The notes: a model not told the origin generated them from the letters alone. Shown: positions 14,299 to 26,051, numbered from the stretch's first letter. The stretch: DNA of 64,000 bases from Chloroflexi bacterium OHK40 (GCA_004367505.1 SFCB01000201.1:1-64000); one strand, 5' to 3'. Program-made: numbers and translations.

Positions 14299-17200
14299 GT
14301 GGAGCAGCCGGTCGATATCCTCTGGGTTGTCCTCTGTGCCGGCCTCGTCTTCACTATGCAGGCGGGCTTTATGTGCCTGGAGGCGGGAGTCACGCGGCGC
14401 AAGAACAATATCAACGTCGCGATGAAGAACCTCACCGACTTCGGTATCTCGACGCTGGTCTACTGGCTCTTTGGCTTCGGGCTGATGTTTGGCGTAAGCC
14501 TGGGCGGCCTGATCGGCAGCAGCCAGTTTGCCCCTGATCTAGGAGTTGTCGGCCCGCAGTTCGCGGCCTTCGCTCTTTTCCAGGCGATGTTCTGCGGCAC
14601 CGCCGCCACCATCCTCGCGGGGGCCGTGGCCGAGCGCATGCGCTTCAGCGCCTACCTGGTGCTGATGGTGATCGTAGCCGGCCTGACCTACCCGATCTTC
14701 GGCCACTGGGCCTGGAACCCGGGATCGCCCGGCGCCGACGGCTGGCTCAAGCAGCTGGGATTCGTGGATTTCGCCGGCTCGTCGGTGGTCCACAGCTTTG
14801 CCGGTTGGACCTCTCTGGCCGCAGTGCTGGTGCTTGGGCCACGGCTCGGGCGCTTCCCCAAGGACGGCCCGCCGGCCCGCATGCAGGGCGCCGATATTCC
14901 CCTCGCCACGCTCGGTACGCTCATCCTCTGGTTCGGGTGGTTCGGTTTCAATGGCGGTAGCACCCTGGCCTTCACCGAGCGGGTGCCGGCGGTGCTGGTC
15001 AACACCGCGATTGCCGGATCGGCTGGCCTCACCGCCACACTGCTGGTAGGCTGGCGCCTGCGGGGCCGCGCCGAGGTCGATCTGGCCCTCAACGGTGCTC
15101 TCGCCGGGCTAGTCGCGGTGACGGCAAATGCCCACGTCGTCTCCACCGCCGAGGCGCTGCTGGTTGGCGCCGTGGGCGGTGTGCTGATGCTCGCCTGCGA
15201 CTACCTGCTGCTGTGGCTGCGTATCGACGATGCCGTCGGCGCCATTCCCGTCCATCTGGCTGCTGGCATCTGGGGTACGCTGGCGGTGGCCCTCTTCGGC
15301 GACCCGGCCCTGCTCGGTACCGGCCGCTCCTGGGTGGAGCAGTTCGGCGTGCAGTTGCTGGGCGTGGTCATTTGTGCCGTCTGGACCTTCCCCGTCACCT
15401 ACCTGCTCATGCGCCTGCTCGACCGGGTCTTCCCCTTCCGCGCGCCGCCCGGCGATGAAGAGCTCGGCCTGAATGTCTCCGAACACGGCGCCACCACCGA
15501 TCTGCTGGAGCTCTTCATGGTCATGGATCGCCAGCAGCGCACGGGCGATCTGAGCCTGCGCGTGCCGGTGGAGCCTTTTACCGAGGTGGGGCAGATCGCC
15601 GCGCGCTACAACAGCGTCATGGAGACCCTCGAGCGGGCGATTGCTCGCACCGAGACGATCGTCAAGACGGCCATGGACGGCATCATCACCTTCGGCAAGG
15701 ACAACCTGGGGATCATCACGCTCAACCCGGCCGCCGAGATGATCTTCGGGCTTGGCGCCGCCGGTGCGGTGGGCCGGCCGGTGCTGAGCCTGCTGGCTCC
15801 GGGCCAGCCGGTGGACGCGGCGGCGATCGCCGAAACGGCGGCCAGTGGCGCCCGGCGCGAGGTGCTGGGCCAGCGCGCCGATGGCAGCACCTTCCCCCTG
15901 GAAGTGGTGGTGACGGAGGCCCGGGTGGGCAAGGAGCCCTTCTACACGGGCACCTTCCGCGACATAACCGAGCGCAAACGCTACGAGGCGGCGCTCGTGC
16001 GAGCTAAAGAGGACGCCGAGGCCGCCAGCCGGGCCAAGAGTACCTTCCTTGCCAACATGAGCCACGAGCTGCGTACGCCGCTCAACGCGATCATCGGCTA
16101 CTCCGAGATGTTGCGGGAGGAGGCCGAGGATCTGGGCTACGAAGATCTGGCCCCCGATCTGGAGAAGATCGGCACGGCTGGTAAGCACCTGCTCGAGCTG
16201 ATCAATAACATCCTCGACCTCTCCAAGATCGAGGCGGGCCGCATGGATCTCTTCTACGAGCGCTTCCCGGTGGCGCGGGTGATCGACGAAGTGGTTGCCA
16301 CCGCTACCCCGCTGGTAGAGCGTAACCACAGCCGGCTCGTGGTCGAGCAGAGCGGCGATCTGGGTAGCATGCACGCCGACCTGACCAAAGTGCGCCAGGT
16401 GCTGCTCAACCTACTCTCGAATGCCGCCAAGTTTACCGATGAGGGCGTGGTGACCCTGCGCGTCGCCCGGGCGGCCATGGCCGGCGACGGGCGCGCGGCG
16501 ATCATCTTCACCGTGAGCGACACCGGGATCGGCATGACGCCCGAGCAACTTGGCCGGCTCTTCCAGGACTTCACGCAGGCCGACGCCAGCACCACACGCA
16601 GATACGGCGGCACCGGTCTGGGCCTGAGCATCAGCCGGCGCTTCTGCCAGATGATGGGCGGCGATATTACCGTGGCCAGCGAGCCGGGCCAGGGCTCGAC
16701 CTTTACCGTCGTGTTGCCTGCCGGGGCGGATGCGAGCGCCGATGGAGCCGCGAGTGCCAGCCAGAGTGCCCCGGCGACCATGGGCGGAACGGGGGCCGTT
16801 GTTCTGGTGATCGACGACGACCCCCTGGCTCGCGAGCTGATCGAGCGTACCCTGGCCCGCGAGGGCCTGCACGTGCTAACGGCGGCCAGCGGCGAGGAGG
16901 GGCTGGCGCTGGCCCGGGCCTACATGCCCCAGGCAATCACACTCGATGTGATGATGCCCACCATGGATGGCTGGAGCGTGCTCGCCGAGCTCAAGGCCGA
17001 CCCCCAGCTCGCGGCCATCCCGGTGATCATGCTGACGATGGTGGATGACAAACAACGGGGCTTTGCGCTCGGGGCCGCCGAATACCTGATGAAGCCGATC
17101 GAGCGCGAGCACCTCGTGCGCGTGGTGTCGGCCATCTGTGCGCCGCCGGAGGGTGATGGGACCGCCCCGCACATTCTGGTGGTGGAGGACGATGCGACCA

Positions 17201-17553
17201 CGCGGGAGATGCTGCGGCGCTTGCTGGAGCGCGAAGGCTGGGTGGTGAGCGATGCCGAGAATGGCGAGGTGGCCCTCGGGCGTATGGCCGAGCAGCGGCC
17301 CGATATGATCCTGCTCGACTTGATGATGCCGCGCATGGACGGTTTCGAGCTGATCAGTGCGTTACGCTCGACCACCCTCTGGCGCTCGATTCCGATCGTC
17401 GTGCTCACCGCGATGGATCTGAGCTCCGCCGACCGGCTGCGCCTCAATGGGTATGTGGAGAAGGTGCTGCAAAAGGGCGCCTACCACCACGAGGAGTTGC
17501 TCGACGACGTGCGCAGCCTGGTGCTCGGCTATGTGCGACGACAGCGGCGGTGA
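14299..17553 (+). CDS. Ammonium transporter-histidine kinase fusion with two receiver domains (Amt sensor)
   Basis: A 1084-residue fusion. Residues 1 to about 385 are a full Amt/Mep channel with about 11 helices. Asp157 ([10 protein letters not shown]) and the twin histidines His165 and His319 (AIPVHLAAG) match E. coli AmtB D160, H168 and H318, so ammonium binding is likely kept. A HAMP-like linker (about 395-440) and a PAS domain (about 445-565) follow. HisKA has SHELRTPL with His589. HATPase has [16 protein letters not shown] and GGTGLGLSI. Two receivers have phospho-acceptors Asp883 and Asp1007. GTG 14299 is preceded by AAGGAG at 8 bp. Amt-kinase fusions such as Ks-Amt5 from an anammox bacterium are known ammonium sensors. 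Neither a PII gene nor an output regulator lies next to it. It should signal extracellular ammonium through phosphorelay. Confidence 0.95.
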   Translation: MEQPVDILWVVLCAGLVFTMQAGFMCLEAGVTRRKNNINVAMKNLTDFGISTLVYWLFGFGLMFGVSLGGLIGSSQFAPDLGVVGPQFAAFALFQAMFCGTAATILAGAVAERMRFSAYLVLMVIVAGLTYPIFGHWAWNPGSPGADGWLKQLGFVDFAGSSVVHSFAGWTSLAAVLVLGPRLGRFPKDGPPARMQGADIPLATLGTLILWFGWFGFNGGSTLAFTERVPAVLVNTAIAGSAGLTATLLVGWRLRGRAEVDLALNGALAGLVAVTANAHVVSTAEALLVGAVGGVLMLACDYLLLWLRIDDAVGAIPVHLAAGIWGTLAVALFGDPALLGTGRSWVEQFGVQLLGVVICAVWTFPVTYLLMRLLDRVFPFRAPPGDEELGLNVSEHGATTDLLELFMVMDRQQRTGDLSLRVPVEPFTEVGQIAARYNSVMETLERAIARTETIVKTAMDGIITFGKDNLGIITLNPAAEMIFGLGAAGAVGRPVLSLLAPGQPVDAAAIAETAASGARREVLGQRADGSTFPLEVVVTEARVGKEPFYTGTFRDITERKRYEAALVRAKEDAEAASRAKSTFLANMSHELRTPLNAIIGYSEMLREEAEDLGYEDLAPDLEKIGTAGKHLLELINNILDLSKIEAGRMDLFYERFPVARVIDEVVATATPLVERNHSRLVVEQSGDLGSMHADLTKVRQVLLNLLSNAAKFTDEGVVTLRVARAAMAGDGRAAIIFTVSDTGIGMTPEQLGRLFQDFTQADASTTRRYGGTGLGLSISRRFCQMMGGDITVASEPGQGSTFTVVLPAGADASADGAASASQSAPATMGGTGAVVLVIDDDPLARELIERTLAREGLHVLTAASGEEGLALARAYMPQAITLDVMMPTMDGWSVLAELKADPQLAAIPVIMLTMVDDKQRGFALGAAEYLMKPIEREHLVRVVSAICAPPEGDGTAPHILVVEDDATTREMLRRLLEREGWVVSDAENGEVALGRMAEQRPDMILLDLMMPRMDGFELISALRSTTLWRSIPIVVLTAMDLSSADRLRLNGYVEKVLQKGAYHHEELLDDVRSLVLGYVRRQRR

Positions 17554-17717
17554 GGAGCCTCGGGACGGGGGATCGGCGCGTCAAGGTAGCCTGTACAACG
17601 CCGCCTCGTGGCGCGCGGTGCGCGGTGTGCTATCCTTGTCGCAGCGGCGGCATACAGGGATGCGATGCTCCCGGCGCATGCTGCCCGGCGCGCGTTAGAC
17701 GTGTCAGGGAGGCCCAC

Positions 17718-18287
17718 ATGAGCGATGAGCGGATCTCGCGGCTGCCCGTGCCCGAGGAGTCGGAGTTGCCCGAGGACATTCAGGAGTTGTTTGCAAAGAA
17801 CCGTGAGAAGCCAGGCTTTGTGCCGAATGTCTTCCGGGCCTACAGCCTGCGGCCAGCGGCGCTGCGCGGCTTCGTGGCGCTCTACGACGCGCTGATGGCC
17901 AGCGAGAGTGGGTTGAGCAAGGCTGAGCGTGAAATGATCGCCGTGGTCGTCTCGGCGCTCAACAGCTGCCACTACTGTCTCATCAGCCATGGCGCGGTGT
18001 TGCGGGTGCGCACCAGAGATCCCCGGCTCGCCGATACGATCGCCGCCAACTACCGGGCCGCCGCGCTCACGCCTCGCCAGCGGGCCATGCTCGACTACGC
18101 CGTGAAGGTGACACGGGCCTCGGCCGAGATCGGCGATGGCGATCTGGAGTTGCTGCGCGAGCATGGCTTCAGCGACGAGGAGATCTTCGATATCACGCAG
18201 ATCGCCGCCTTCTTCAACTACAGCAACCGCGTTGCCTCGGCCCTCGGCCAGCGTCCGAACGAGGAGTTCTACGGGATGGCTCGCTGA
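17718..18287 (+). CDS. AhpD-like peroxidase-related protein (carboxymuconolactone decarboxylase fold)
   Basis: A 189-residue all-helical protein with the AhpD core motif SCHYCLISHGA (CxxC followed by His) inside EMIAVVVSALNSCHYC. It fits the uncharacterised peroxidase-related family (TIGR01926 type), whose Cys pair and His support alkylhydroperoxidase or thiol-disulfide chemistry. GGGAGG at 17707-17712 sits 5 bp before ATG 17718. The upstream part of the tracked ORF is not coding. It follows the Amt-kinase gene by 164 bp and converges on the CDF gene. The physiological substrate is unknown. Confidence 0.85.
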   Translation: MSDERISRLPVPEESELPEDIQELFAKNREKPGFVPNVFRAYSLRPAALRGFVALYDALMASESGLSKAEREMIAVVVSALNSCHYCLISHGAVLRVRTRDPRLADTIAANYRAAALTPRQRAMLDYAVKVTRASAEIGDGDLELLREHGFSDEEIFDITQIAAFFNYSNRVASALGQRPNEEFYGMAR

Positions 18288-18332
18288 ACACCTGCGTATG
18301 GAGTGCGCGGCGGTGAGCCCGGAGCCTGCGCG

Positions 18333-19253
18333 CTATCGAACGAGGCTCTCCCGGTCCAGGGTCTGGTCGGCGAAGGAGTCCGGGTCCTCGATCGGCTCAA
18401 GGTGCGTAAAGACGGTGGTATTGGCGAGGGCGGCGCGCACATCATGCTCGATCCGCTCGAGCAGGATGTGCCCACGCTGCACGCTCCACGAGCCGGGCAC
18501 GAGGATGTGTACCGAGACGAAGCGCCTGGCGCCGGCCTGGCGGGTGCGCAGGGCGTGGTACTGGACGCCCTCGCGCTCGCTGTATGCCTGGAGCACGGCG
18601 ATCACCCGGTCGCGCTCGGCGGCTGGCAGCGCGGTGTCGAGCAGGCCGAGGACCGAGCGCTGGATGATCCGCGCGCCAGACCAGATGATATTGGCGGCGA
18701 CGATCAGCGCGATGATCGGGTCGAGCCGCTGCCAGCCGGTCAGGGCTACGGCGGCCACGCCGAGCACCACGCCCACCGACGTCCAGACGTCGGTCATGAG
18801 GTGGTGGGCGTCGGCTTCGAGCGTGATCGAACGGTAGTGGCGGCCCGCCTGGAGGAGCACGCGAGCAACGAGCAGATTGATCGCGGAGGCGGCCACGGAG
18901 ATTGCGAGGCCGAGCCCCACCTGCTCGATCGGCTCGGGGCTGCGCAGGCGCCCGATGGCAGTGTAGGCGATACTCCCCGCTGCCAGCAGGATCAGGCCAC
19001 CCTCCACGCCGCTGGAGAAATACTCGGCCTTGTCGTGGCCATAGGCGTGGTCCTCGTCGGGCGGTCGGGCAGCCACGCTCAGCACCACCAGAGCCACCAG
19101 GGCCGCCACGAGGTTGACGAGCGACTCCAGGGCGTCGGAGAGCAGGCCTACCGAGCCCGTGATCAGGTAGGCGCCCGCCTTCAGACTGATCGTTGCCAGG
19201 GCGGCGCCGATCGAGAGCCAGGCATAACGCGCCAGCGAGGCCCGGCCCGTCAC
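18333..19253 (-). CDS. Cation diffusion facilitator (CDF) metal transporter
   Basis: A 306-residue protein with six predicted membrane helices and a cytoplasmic C-terminal domain. Metal-site motifs of the family are visible: SDALESLVN in helix 2, [13 protein letters not shown] in the loop after helix 3, and [12 protein letters not shown] in helix 5, giving the DxxxD/HxxxD tetrahedral site typical of Zn(II)/Fe(II)/Mn(II) antiporters. It starts with a GTG that overlaps the thiolase stop by 4 bp (GTGA), so its translation is probably coupled to the thiolase gene. Metal specificity is not certain. The C-terminal 90 residues carry the usual dimerisation fold. Confidence 0.9.
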   Translation of the reverse strand: MTGRASLARYAWLSIGAALATISLKAGAYLITGSVGLLSDALESLVNLVAALVALVVLSVAARPPDEDHAYGHDKAEYFSSGVEGGLILLAAGSIAYTAIGRLRSPEPIEQVGLGLAISVAASAINLLVARVLLQAGRHYRSITLEADAHHLMTDVWTSVGVVLGVAAVALTGWQRLDPIIALIVAANIIWSGARIIQRSVLGLLDTALPAAERDRVIAVLQAYSEREGVQYHALRTRQAGARRFVSVHILVPGSWSVQRGHILLERIEHDVRAALANTTVFTHLEPIEDPDSFADQTLDRESLVR

Positions 19254-20431
19254 ACCGCCTCGATTGCCAGCGCCACCGCCTCGCCGCCGCCCAGGCAGAG
19301 CGAGGCGATGCCCCGATGGCCGCCGCGTTGGCGCAGGGCGTAGAGCAAGGTCACAAGCACGCGCGCGCCACTGGCGCCGATCGGGTGGCCGAGGGCGATC
19401 GCGCCGCCGTGAACATTCACCCGGTCGGGGTCGAGGCCAGCGGCGCGGATGTTGGCGACAACCTGGGCGGCGAAGGCCTCGTTGATCTCGAAGAGGTCGT
19501 AGTCGTCGATCGTCGTGCCGGCCCGATCCATCAGGCGGGCAATGGCGAGGGGCGGCGCCGTGAAAAGCTCCAGGGGCGCCACGGCGGCCTGGGCGGCGTG
19601 ATCCACCCGGCCCAGCGGGCGGAGGCCGAGCCGGGTGGCACGGCGCTCACTCATCAGCAGGAGGGCCGCCGCGCCATCGGTGATCCCGGGGGCGTTGCCA
19701 GCGGTGACGGAGCCATCCTCGGCGAAGGCCGGGCGAAGCTTGGCGAGGGCCTGCAGGCTGGTGTCCCGGCGGGGGCCTTCGTCGGCGGTGACCACGGTGA
19801 GCTTGCCCTTCGGGCCGGGTACCTGCACCGGCACAAGCTCATCGGCGAAAAGGCCAGCGTCCTGAGCGGCGATCGCCCGCTCGTGGGAGCTGAGCGCGTA
19901 GGTGTCCTGGTGCTGGCGGCTAACGTGCTGGGTGCGGGCGATCCACTCGGCGCTGTTCCCCATGTGGTGATGCTCAAAGGCGCACCAGAGCCCATCGTGC
20001 ACCACGGCATCGAGCAGTTCGCCGTGGCCGAGGCGGTAGCCGTGGCGGGCGCCGGGCAACAGGTAGGGGGCGCCGCTCATATGCTCCATACCGCCGGCGA
20101 TGATCGCCTCGGCCTCGCCGCTGCGGATGAGGGCCGCGCCGAGCATCACGGCCTTGAGGCCGCTGCCGCAGACCTTGTTGATCGTGAGGGCGCCCACGCT
20201 GCTGGGCAGGCCGCCCCGGAGCGCGGCCTGGCGTGCCGGGGCCTGGCCGAGCCCGGCGCTCACGACGTTGCCCATAATGCACTCGTCGATGCCCGCCGGA
20301 TCTACCCCGGCCCGCTCGACCACGGCCCGCACCACAGCCGCGCCGAGGTCGGCGGCGCCGAGGCCCGCGTAGGCCCCGTTGAACTTGCCGATCGGCGTGC
20401 GCGCCGCAGCCACGATCACCACATCCTGCAT
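19250..20431 (-). CDS. Acetyl-CoA C-acetyltransferase (thiolase)
   Basis: A 393-residue thiolase II. The N-terminal signature is [17 protein letters not shown]. The nucleophilic cysteine lies in [11 protein letters not shown], the catalytic histidine in [16 protein letters not shown] and the second cysteine in [12 protein letters not shown]. It condenses two acetyl-CoA or cleaves acetoacetyl-CoA, for polyhydroxyalkanoate, ketone or short-chain fatty-acid metabolism. AGGAGG lies 4 bp before the ATG, and TATAAT at 20465-20470 (minus strand) is a good -10. It overlaps a CDF transporter gene downstream by 4 bp, with which it has no obvious metabolic link. Confidence 0.93.
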   Translation of the reverse strand: MQDVVIVAAARTPIGKFNGAYAGLGAADLGAAVVRAVVERAGVDPAGIDECIMGNVVSAGLGQAPARQAALRGGLPSSVGALTINKVCGSGLKAVMLGAALIRSGEAEAIIAGGMEHMSGAPYLLPGARHGYRLGHGELLDAVVHDGLWCAFEHHHMGNSAEWIARTQHVSRQHQDTYALSSHERAIAAQDAGLFADELVPVQVPGPKGKLTVVTADEGPRRDTSLQALAKLRPAFAEDGSVTAGNAPGITDGAAALLLMSERRATRLGLRPLGRVDHAAQAAVAPLELFTAPPLAIARLMDRAGTTIDDYDLFEINEAFAAQVVANIRAAGLDPDRVNVHGGAIALGHPIGASGARVLVTLLYALRQRGGHRGIASLCLGGGEAVALAIEAV

Positions 20432-20464
20432 ACGCCCTCCTGATGCCGGCCACTTCCTTCCGCT

Positions 20465-20470
20465 ATTATA
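20465..20470 (-). promoter_or_regulatory. -10 element of the thiolase-CDF operon
   Basis: Perfect TATAAT on the minus strand in the context GCGGTATAATAGCGG, 34 bp upstream of the thiolase ATG. The -35 region is not recognisable. Confidence 0.45.
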
Positions 20471-20580
20471 CCGCGCTCACTCGCGGCGCTGTGCGCTGGC
20501 CACACCGGGGCTGATGCACCGCTCACCGGCTCCTCGCCTGCGCGAGAGCAGGGTGCCTCCGTAACACACCTCTGGCTCCA

Positions 20581-20631
20581 CCATCCCACCGCCTCGTGTG
20601 GGGTCGTAGCTACCGGGTCTCCCTGGGATGG
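20581..20631. repeat. Inverted repeat CCATCCCA / TGGGATGG in the divergent region
   Basis: A perfect 8-bp pair enclosing 35 bases (which include the palindrome GTAGCTAC), between the thiolase and AcuB-like promoters. The 350-bp intergenic stretch 20432-20783 holds no gene that I can see. The repeat may be a regulator site or a non-coding structure. Confidence 0.35.
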
Positions 20632-20699
20632 CACCCCTCGACCGATAATCCGGCCCCCGGGGTTGTGGCCCTTTTACGCTGCCCCGGTCGTGCGGGTGC

Positions 20700-20705
20700 T
20701 ATAGT
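20700..20705 (+). promoter_or_regulatory. -10 element of the CBS-ACT gene
   Basis: TATAGT in GTGCTATAGTA, 79 bp before ATG 20784. The same 11-mer is found upstream of the nucleoside hydrolase gene. Confidence 0.4.
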
Positions 20706-20783
20706 ACGGCTCTGGCGGGGCCTGGATCGCTCCGCGCCGAGGGTCTGTGCCTTGTGTAGCACGTGGTCTACAAGGAGGTAGCC

Positions 20784-21452
20784 ATGGTTGTCGGCGAACG
20801 TATGTCGCGCCCGGTGATCACCGTCGCGCCGGAGACTCCATTGCACGACGCGCTGCAACTGATGCGCTCCGAGCGCATCCGCCGCGCCCCGGTTGTGGCT
20901 CATGGCCGGCTGGTCGGGATCGTCTCGATGAAGGATTTGCTCAACGCTTCGCCCTCGCAAGCTACCACTCTGAGCGTCTGGGAGCTCAACTACCTCCTGA
21001 GCAAGCTGACGGTGGAGCCGATCATGACCCGCACCGTGCATACCGTCACCGAGGACGCACCGATCGAAGAGGCGGCGCGGCTGATGGTCGATAAGCGGGT
21101 GGGTGGGCTGCCGGTGCTGCGGGGCGGCGAGGTGGTGGGAATAATCACCGAGACCGATCTGTTCAAGCTCTTTCTGGAGTTGATGGGCGCCCGCGAAAGT
21201 GGCGTGCGGTGCGAGGTGCGCGTCGCCGACCAGCCAGGGGCCCTCGCGCAGCTGACGGGGGCGATCGCGGGGGCGGGCGGGAACATGCTCGCGCTTGGCA
21301 CCTTCGCCGGCGAGAGCCCGGGCCATCGCACCGTCACCTTCAAGGTGGCTGGCCTCGCTCCCGAGGAGCTGCGCAGGCTGGTGCAGCCGCTGGTGGAGCG
21401 TGTGGTGGACGTGCGAGTGAGCCATCCTGCTGGCGCCGCGCAGAGCGAGTGA
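20784..21452 (+). CDS. CBS-CBS-ACT domain protein (AcuB-like)
   Basis: A 222-residue protein with two CBS motifs (about residues 5-60, MSRPVITVAPETPLHDAL; and about 76-135, IMTRTVHTVTEDAPIEEA) followed by an ACT-like domain (CEVRVADQPGALAQLTGAIAGAGGNML). CBS pairs bind adenine nucleotides and ACT domains bind amino acids or other small ligands. The AcuB family of Bacillus, near acetoin genes, has this layout, but its mechanism is not settled. AAGGAGGT lies 4 bp before ATG 20784, which overrules the tracked start at 20763. The gene stands alone, 248 bp before a hybrid sensor kinase. Confidence 0.85.
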   Translation: MVVGERMSRPVITVAPETPLHDALQLMRSERIRRAPVVAHGRLVGIVSMKDLLNASPSQATTLSVWELNYLLSKLTVEPIMTRTVHTVTEDAPIEEAARLMVDKRVGGLPVLRGGEVVGIITETDLFKLFLELMGARESGVRCEVRVADQPGALAQLTGAIAGAGGNMLALGTFAGESPGHRTVTFKVAGLAPEELRRLVQPLVERVVDVRVSHPAGAAQSE

Positions 21453-21700
21453 GCGCAGTGGGGAGCGTGCGGTGGCGCGCTCCCCTGACTCACGCCTGGG
21501 TCAGGGTGGACCGAGCAGGTGGCGGATGCCGCAGGCATTGGGCGGCGGCATCGGCGCCTCAACCCCGCCAACGCGGAGTGGAACCTCGCAGGCCCGAGGG
21601 GCGGGTTGCGCTCCAGCGGAGTTGCCTGCATCATGGAAAGGGGGTCCGTCGCACGTTTCGGCCAGAGAGATCGTACAGGCGTATGGCCGGAGGAGCACCG

Positions 21701-23401
<1,701 letters not shown>

Positions 23402-23414
23402 CGCCGTCTCACAG

Positions 23415-25730
23415 CTACTGCCCGCCCCGCGCCGCGCGCCAGACCTTCTCAGGCCGCAGAGGGATGTCGATGTGGCGCACGCCGAGGTGGGCCAGGGCGT
23501 CGATCACGGCGTTGGCAATCGCCGGAGTGGAGCCGATCGTAGCAGCCTCGCCGATCCCCTTCACCCCGAGCGGGTTGAGTGTCGTAGGCGTGACAGTCTT
23601 GTCCAGCGTGAAGATCGGGAAGAGGTTGGCCCGTGGCACCGCATAGTCCATCAGCGAGCCGCTGAGGAGTTGACCGGCGCCATCGTAGACCACCTCTTCG
23701 AGCAGGGCCTGGGCGATGCCCTGGGCCAGACCGCCGTGAACCTGGCCAGCCACGATCACCGGGCTGATTCGTGGGCCGCAGTCGTCCACCGAATAGTAGG
23801 CGCGGATGCGCACCTCACCCGTCTCGATATCGACCTCCACCACCGCCACGTGGGCGCCGAAGGGGTACGTCAGCTCGGCGGGGCGAAAGAAGTCGGTGGC
23901 CTCCAGGCCCGTCTCGATCTCCGGGGGCAGGTTGCGGCTGTAGGCGCGCCTGGCGATCTCGGCCAGGGTAAGGGCGCTATCGGGCGCGCCGCGCACCTGG
24001 TAGCGCCCATCGATCAGTTCGATATCATCGACGTTGGCTTCCAGGTCGTAGGCGGCGATCTGCCGGGCCTTCTCGCGTACTTTGGCGGCGGCGCGCACCA
24101 GGGCGGCCCCACCCACGGCGAGCGAGCGCGAGCCCATGGTGCCAATGCCCATCGGCGTGCTGGCGGTATCGCCGTGGCGCACCACAATCCGTTCGAAGTC
24201 GGCCCCGATCTGGTCGGCCACGATCTGGGCGAAGGTGGTGCCGGTGCCCTGGCCGTGGGGCGAGATCCCGGTGGTGACGGTCACCGCGCCGCTGGGCTCA
24301 ACCTTGATCTGGGCGCTCTCGTAGGGGCCGAAGCCGCACATCTCTACATAGCAGGCAATGCCGATGCCGAGCAGGGCAGGGTGCCCCTCGGCGCGCCGCC
24401 TGGCCTGCTCGGCACGTAGCTCCTCATAGCCCGCGATCTCCAGCGCCCGGGTGAGGGCCCGGTCATACTCGCCGCTATCGTAGATCAGGCCCGTCGGCGT
24501 CTTGTAGGGGAAGGCGTCGGGGGGGATAAAGTTGGCCCGGCGCACGGCGACCGGGTCGAGCCCGAGCTCGGCGGCCACCCGGTCCATCATCCGCTCGATA
24601 TAGTAGGCGGCCTCGGGGCGGCCGGCGCCACGATAGGCGGCCACGGGCGTCGTGTTGGTATAGACGCTGGTAGCCTCCAGATCCACGGTAGGGATCTTAT
24701 AGACGCCGACGCCCATGGCGGTAGTGAGGTCGGGCAGGCCGGGAGCGAGAGGGTAGGCGCCGAGGTCGGCGACGACGCGCATCTTCAGGGCGGTGATCGT
24801 ACCGTCGGGTTCTACGGCGGCCTCCATCTCGCAGACCTGGCCACGGCCGTGGGTGGTAGCCAGCACATGCTCCAGGCGGTCTTCCACCCAGCGAATGGGC
24901 GCACCGAAACGCAGAGCCAGGGCACCGCAGAGCACATCCTCAGGGTAGATCCCGATCTTGACGCCGAAACCGCCACCGACATCGGGGGCGATCACGCGCA
25001 CCTGGCTTTCGCTGAGGCGCAGGGCCGTTGCCAGTTCACCGCGGATCTGGTGGGGCGTCTGGGTGCTAGTGTAGAGCGTCACACCGCCGGTGGCCGGGTC
25101 GGGCGCGGCCAGCACTGCCCGGCCCTCCATGGGCATCCCGAAGAGGCGCTGGTTGGCCATACGCATGCGCACGACGCGGTGGGCGGCGGCGAAGGCGGCC
25201 TCGGCGTCGCCGCGCTTGCGCCGGCGGGTATGGTCGATGTTACTGGCCATCCCGTCAAAGATGACAGGCGCGTCCGGGTCGGCGGCCCGCAGAAAGTCGG
25301 CCACGGCGGGGAGGGGCTCATACTCCACCTCGACGGCCTGGGCTCCATCGATCGCGGCCTCGAAGTGCTCGGCCACCACGGCTGCGAGGGCCTCACCCAC
25401 GTGGCGCACGCGCTCGACGGCCAGGGTATGGCGGACGCGACCGGCGTACTTGCCGCCGTTACCGCCGCCCTCGCCGGAGCTGGCCAGGGGGAGCGGCTCC
25501 ACGGCGCCAAGCAACTCGCGCCCGGTGATGACCGCGAGCACACCGGGGATGGCCATGGCCGCCTCGACGTTGATCGCGCCGATGCGGGCATGAGCATGGG
25601 GGCTACGCACGAGGGCCACGTGAAGGGTGCCGGGCAGTTTGATATCGCTCACATACGAGCCGGCGCCACGGATGAGGCGCGGATCCTCTTTGCGCTTCAC
25701 CTCGGCGCCCATCAGCGCTGCATAGGCCAT
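23415..25730 (-). CDS. Xanthine dehydrogenase-family molybdopterin-binding subunit (form II CoxL-like)
   Basis: A 771-residue large subunit of the molybdenum hydroxylase family (Ald_Xan_dh domains). The start VKRKEDPRLIRGAGSYVSDI is typical of CO dehydrogenase/aldehyde oxidase large subunits. The active-site loop reads AYRGAGR. That is the form II signature, not AYxCSFR of true form I CO dehydrogenases, so CO oxidation should not be assumed. The molybdenum-site glutamate lies in the C-terminal motif GVKGIGEAATIGSTPAIANAV. The FAD (CoxM) and iron-sulfur (CoxS) subunits that normally flank it are absent here: it sits between a kinase gene and the polysaccharide locus. The substrate is unknown, probably an aldehyde or N-heterocycle. 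Confidence 0.9.
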   Translation of the reverse strand: MAYAALMGAEVKRKEDPRLIRGAGSYVSDIKLPGTLHVALVRSPHAHARIGAINVEAAMAIPGVLAVITGRELLGAVEPLPLASSGEGGGNGGKYAGRVRHTLAVERVRHVGEALAAVVAEHFEAAIDGAQAVEVEYEPLPAVADFLRAADPDAPVIFDGMASNIDHTRRRKRGDAEAAFAAAHRVVRMRMANQRLFGMPMEGRAVLAAPDPATGGVTLYTSTQTPHQIRGELATALRLSESQVRVIAPDVGGGFGVKIGIYPEDVLCGALALRFGAPIRWVEDRLEHVLATTHGRGQVCEMEAAVEPDGTITALKMRVVADLGAYPLAPGLPDLTTAMGVGVYKIPTVDLEATSVYTNTTPVAAYRGAGRPEAAYYIERMMDRVAAELGLDPVAVRRANFIPPDAFPYKTPTGLIYDSGEYDRALTRALEIAGYEELRAEQARRRAEGHPALLGIGIACYVEMCGFGPYESAQIKVEPSGAVTVTTGISPHGQGTGTTFAQIVADQIGADFERIVVRHGDTASTPMGIGTMGSRSLAVGGAALVRAAAKVREKARQIAAYDLEANVDDIELIDGRYQVRGAPDSALTLAEIARRAYSRNLPPEIETGLEATDFFRPAELTYPFGAHVAVVEVDIETGEVRIRAYYSVDDCGPRISPVIVAGQVHGGLAQGIAQALLEEVVYDGAGQLLSGSLMDYAVPRANLFPIFTLDKTVTPTTLNPLGVKGIGEAATIGSTPAIANAVIDALAHLGVRHIDIPLRPEKVWRAARGGQ

Positions 25731-25923
25731 GGGGAGAACCTTTCAGGTGCTCACATGAGCGCGATGATCCTCTGGCGGAGGATCGGCGCGCCCGATCAAT
25801 TGGGATCGTCCACGGGGCTCTTACACATCTTAACCGGACTCGAACAATTCAACAATATCATGCGCCCGCCGGAAGCAGGCGTGGGGCCGGCGGCGTCCTG
25901 TCGCACGGCTGACGAAATTGTAA

Positions 25924-25953
25924 TTGCATTTCCATGCATGGCTGGCTATCCTA
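25924..25953 (+). promoter_or_regulatory. Promoter candidate at the head of the polysaccharide locus
   Basis: TTGCAT (25924-25929), an 18-bp spacer and TATCCT (25948-25953), within an unusually AT-rich stretch (25830-25960) between the CoxL-like gene and the ABC permease. The 320-bp gap 25731-26051 holds no other gene that I can see. Confidence 0.4.
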
Positions 25954-26051
25954 ACACTACCGCTTCTAGTGGACAGGTGGCACCGTGTGTCATGGAATGG
26001 CACGCCCGGGCCTATTGCCGCCGCGCCATAGCTGAAAGGTGTGTCCATCCA

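Noticed and set aside
15109-16374. 421-codon minus-strand ORF opposite the Amt-kinase
   Set aside because: Shadow of the GC-rich third codon positions of a gene with clear Amt and kinase motifs.
20519-20640. T-box or cobalamin-type riboswitch near GGGTGCCTCC
   Set aside because: No antiterminator consensus or specifier structure, and the sequence lies upstream of the -10 elements on both strands.
25835-25860. tRNA T-arm-like ACTCGAAC
   Set aside because: No cloverleaf or acceptor stem around it.
24849-26051. 400-codon N-terminal part of the tracked ORF before the ABC permease
   Set aside because: Antisense to the CoxL-like gene; the permease domain begins only after 26052.
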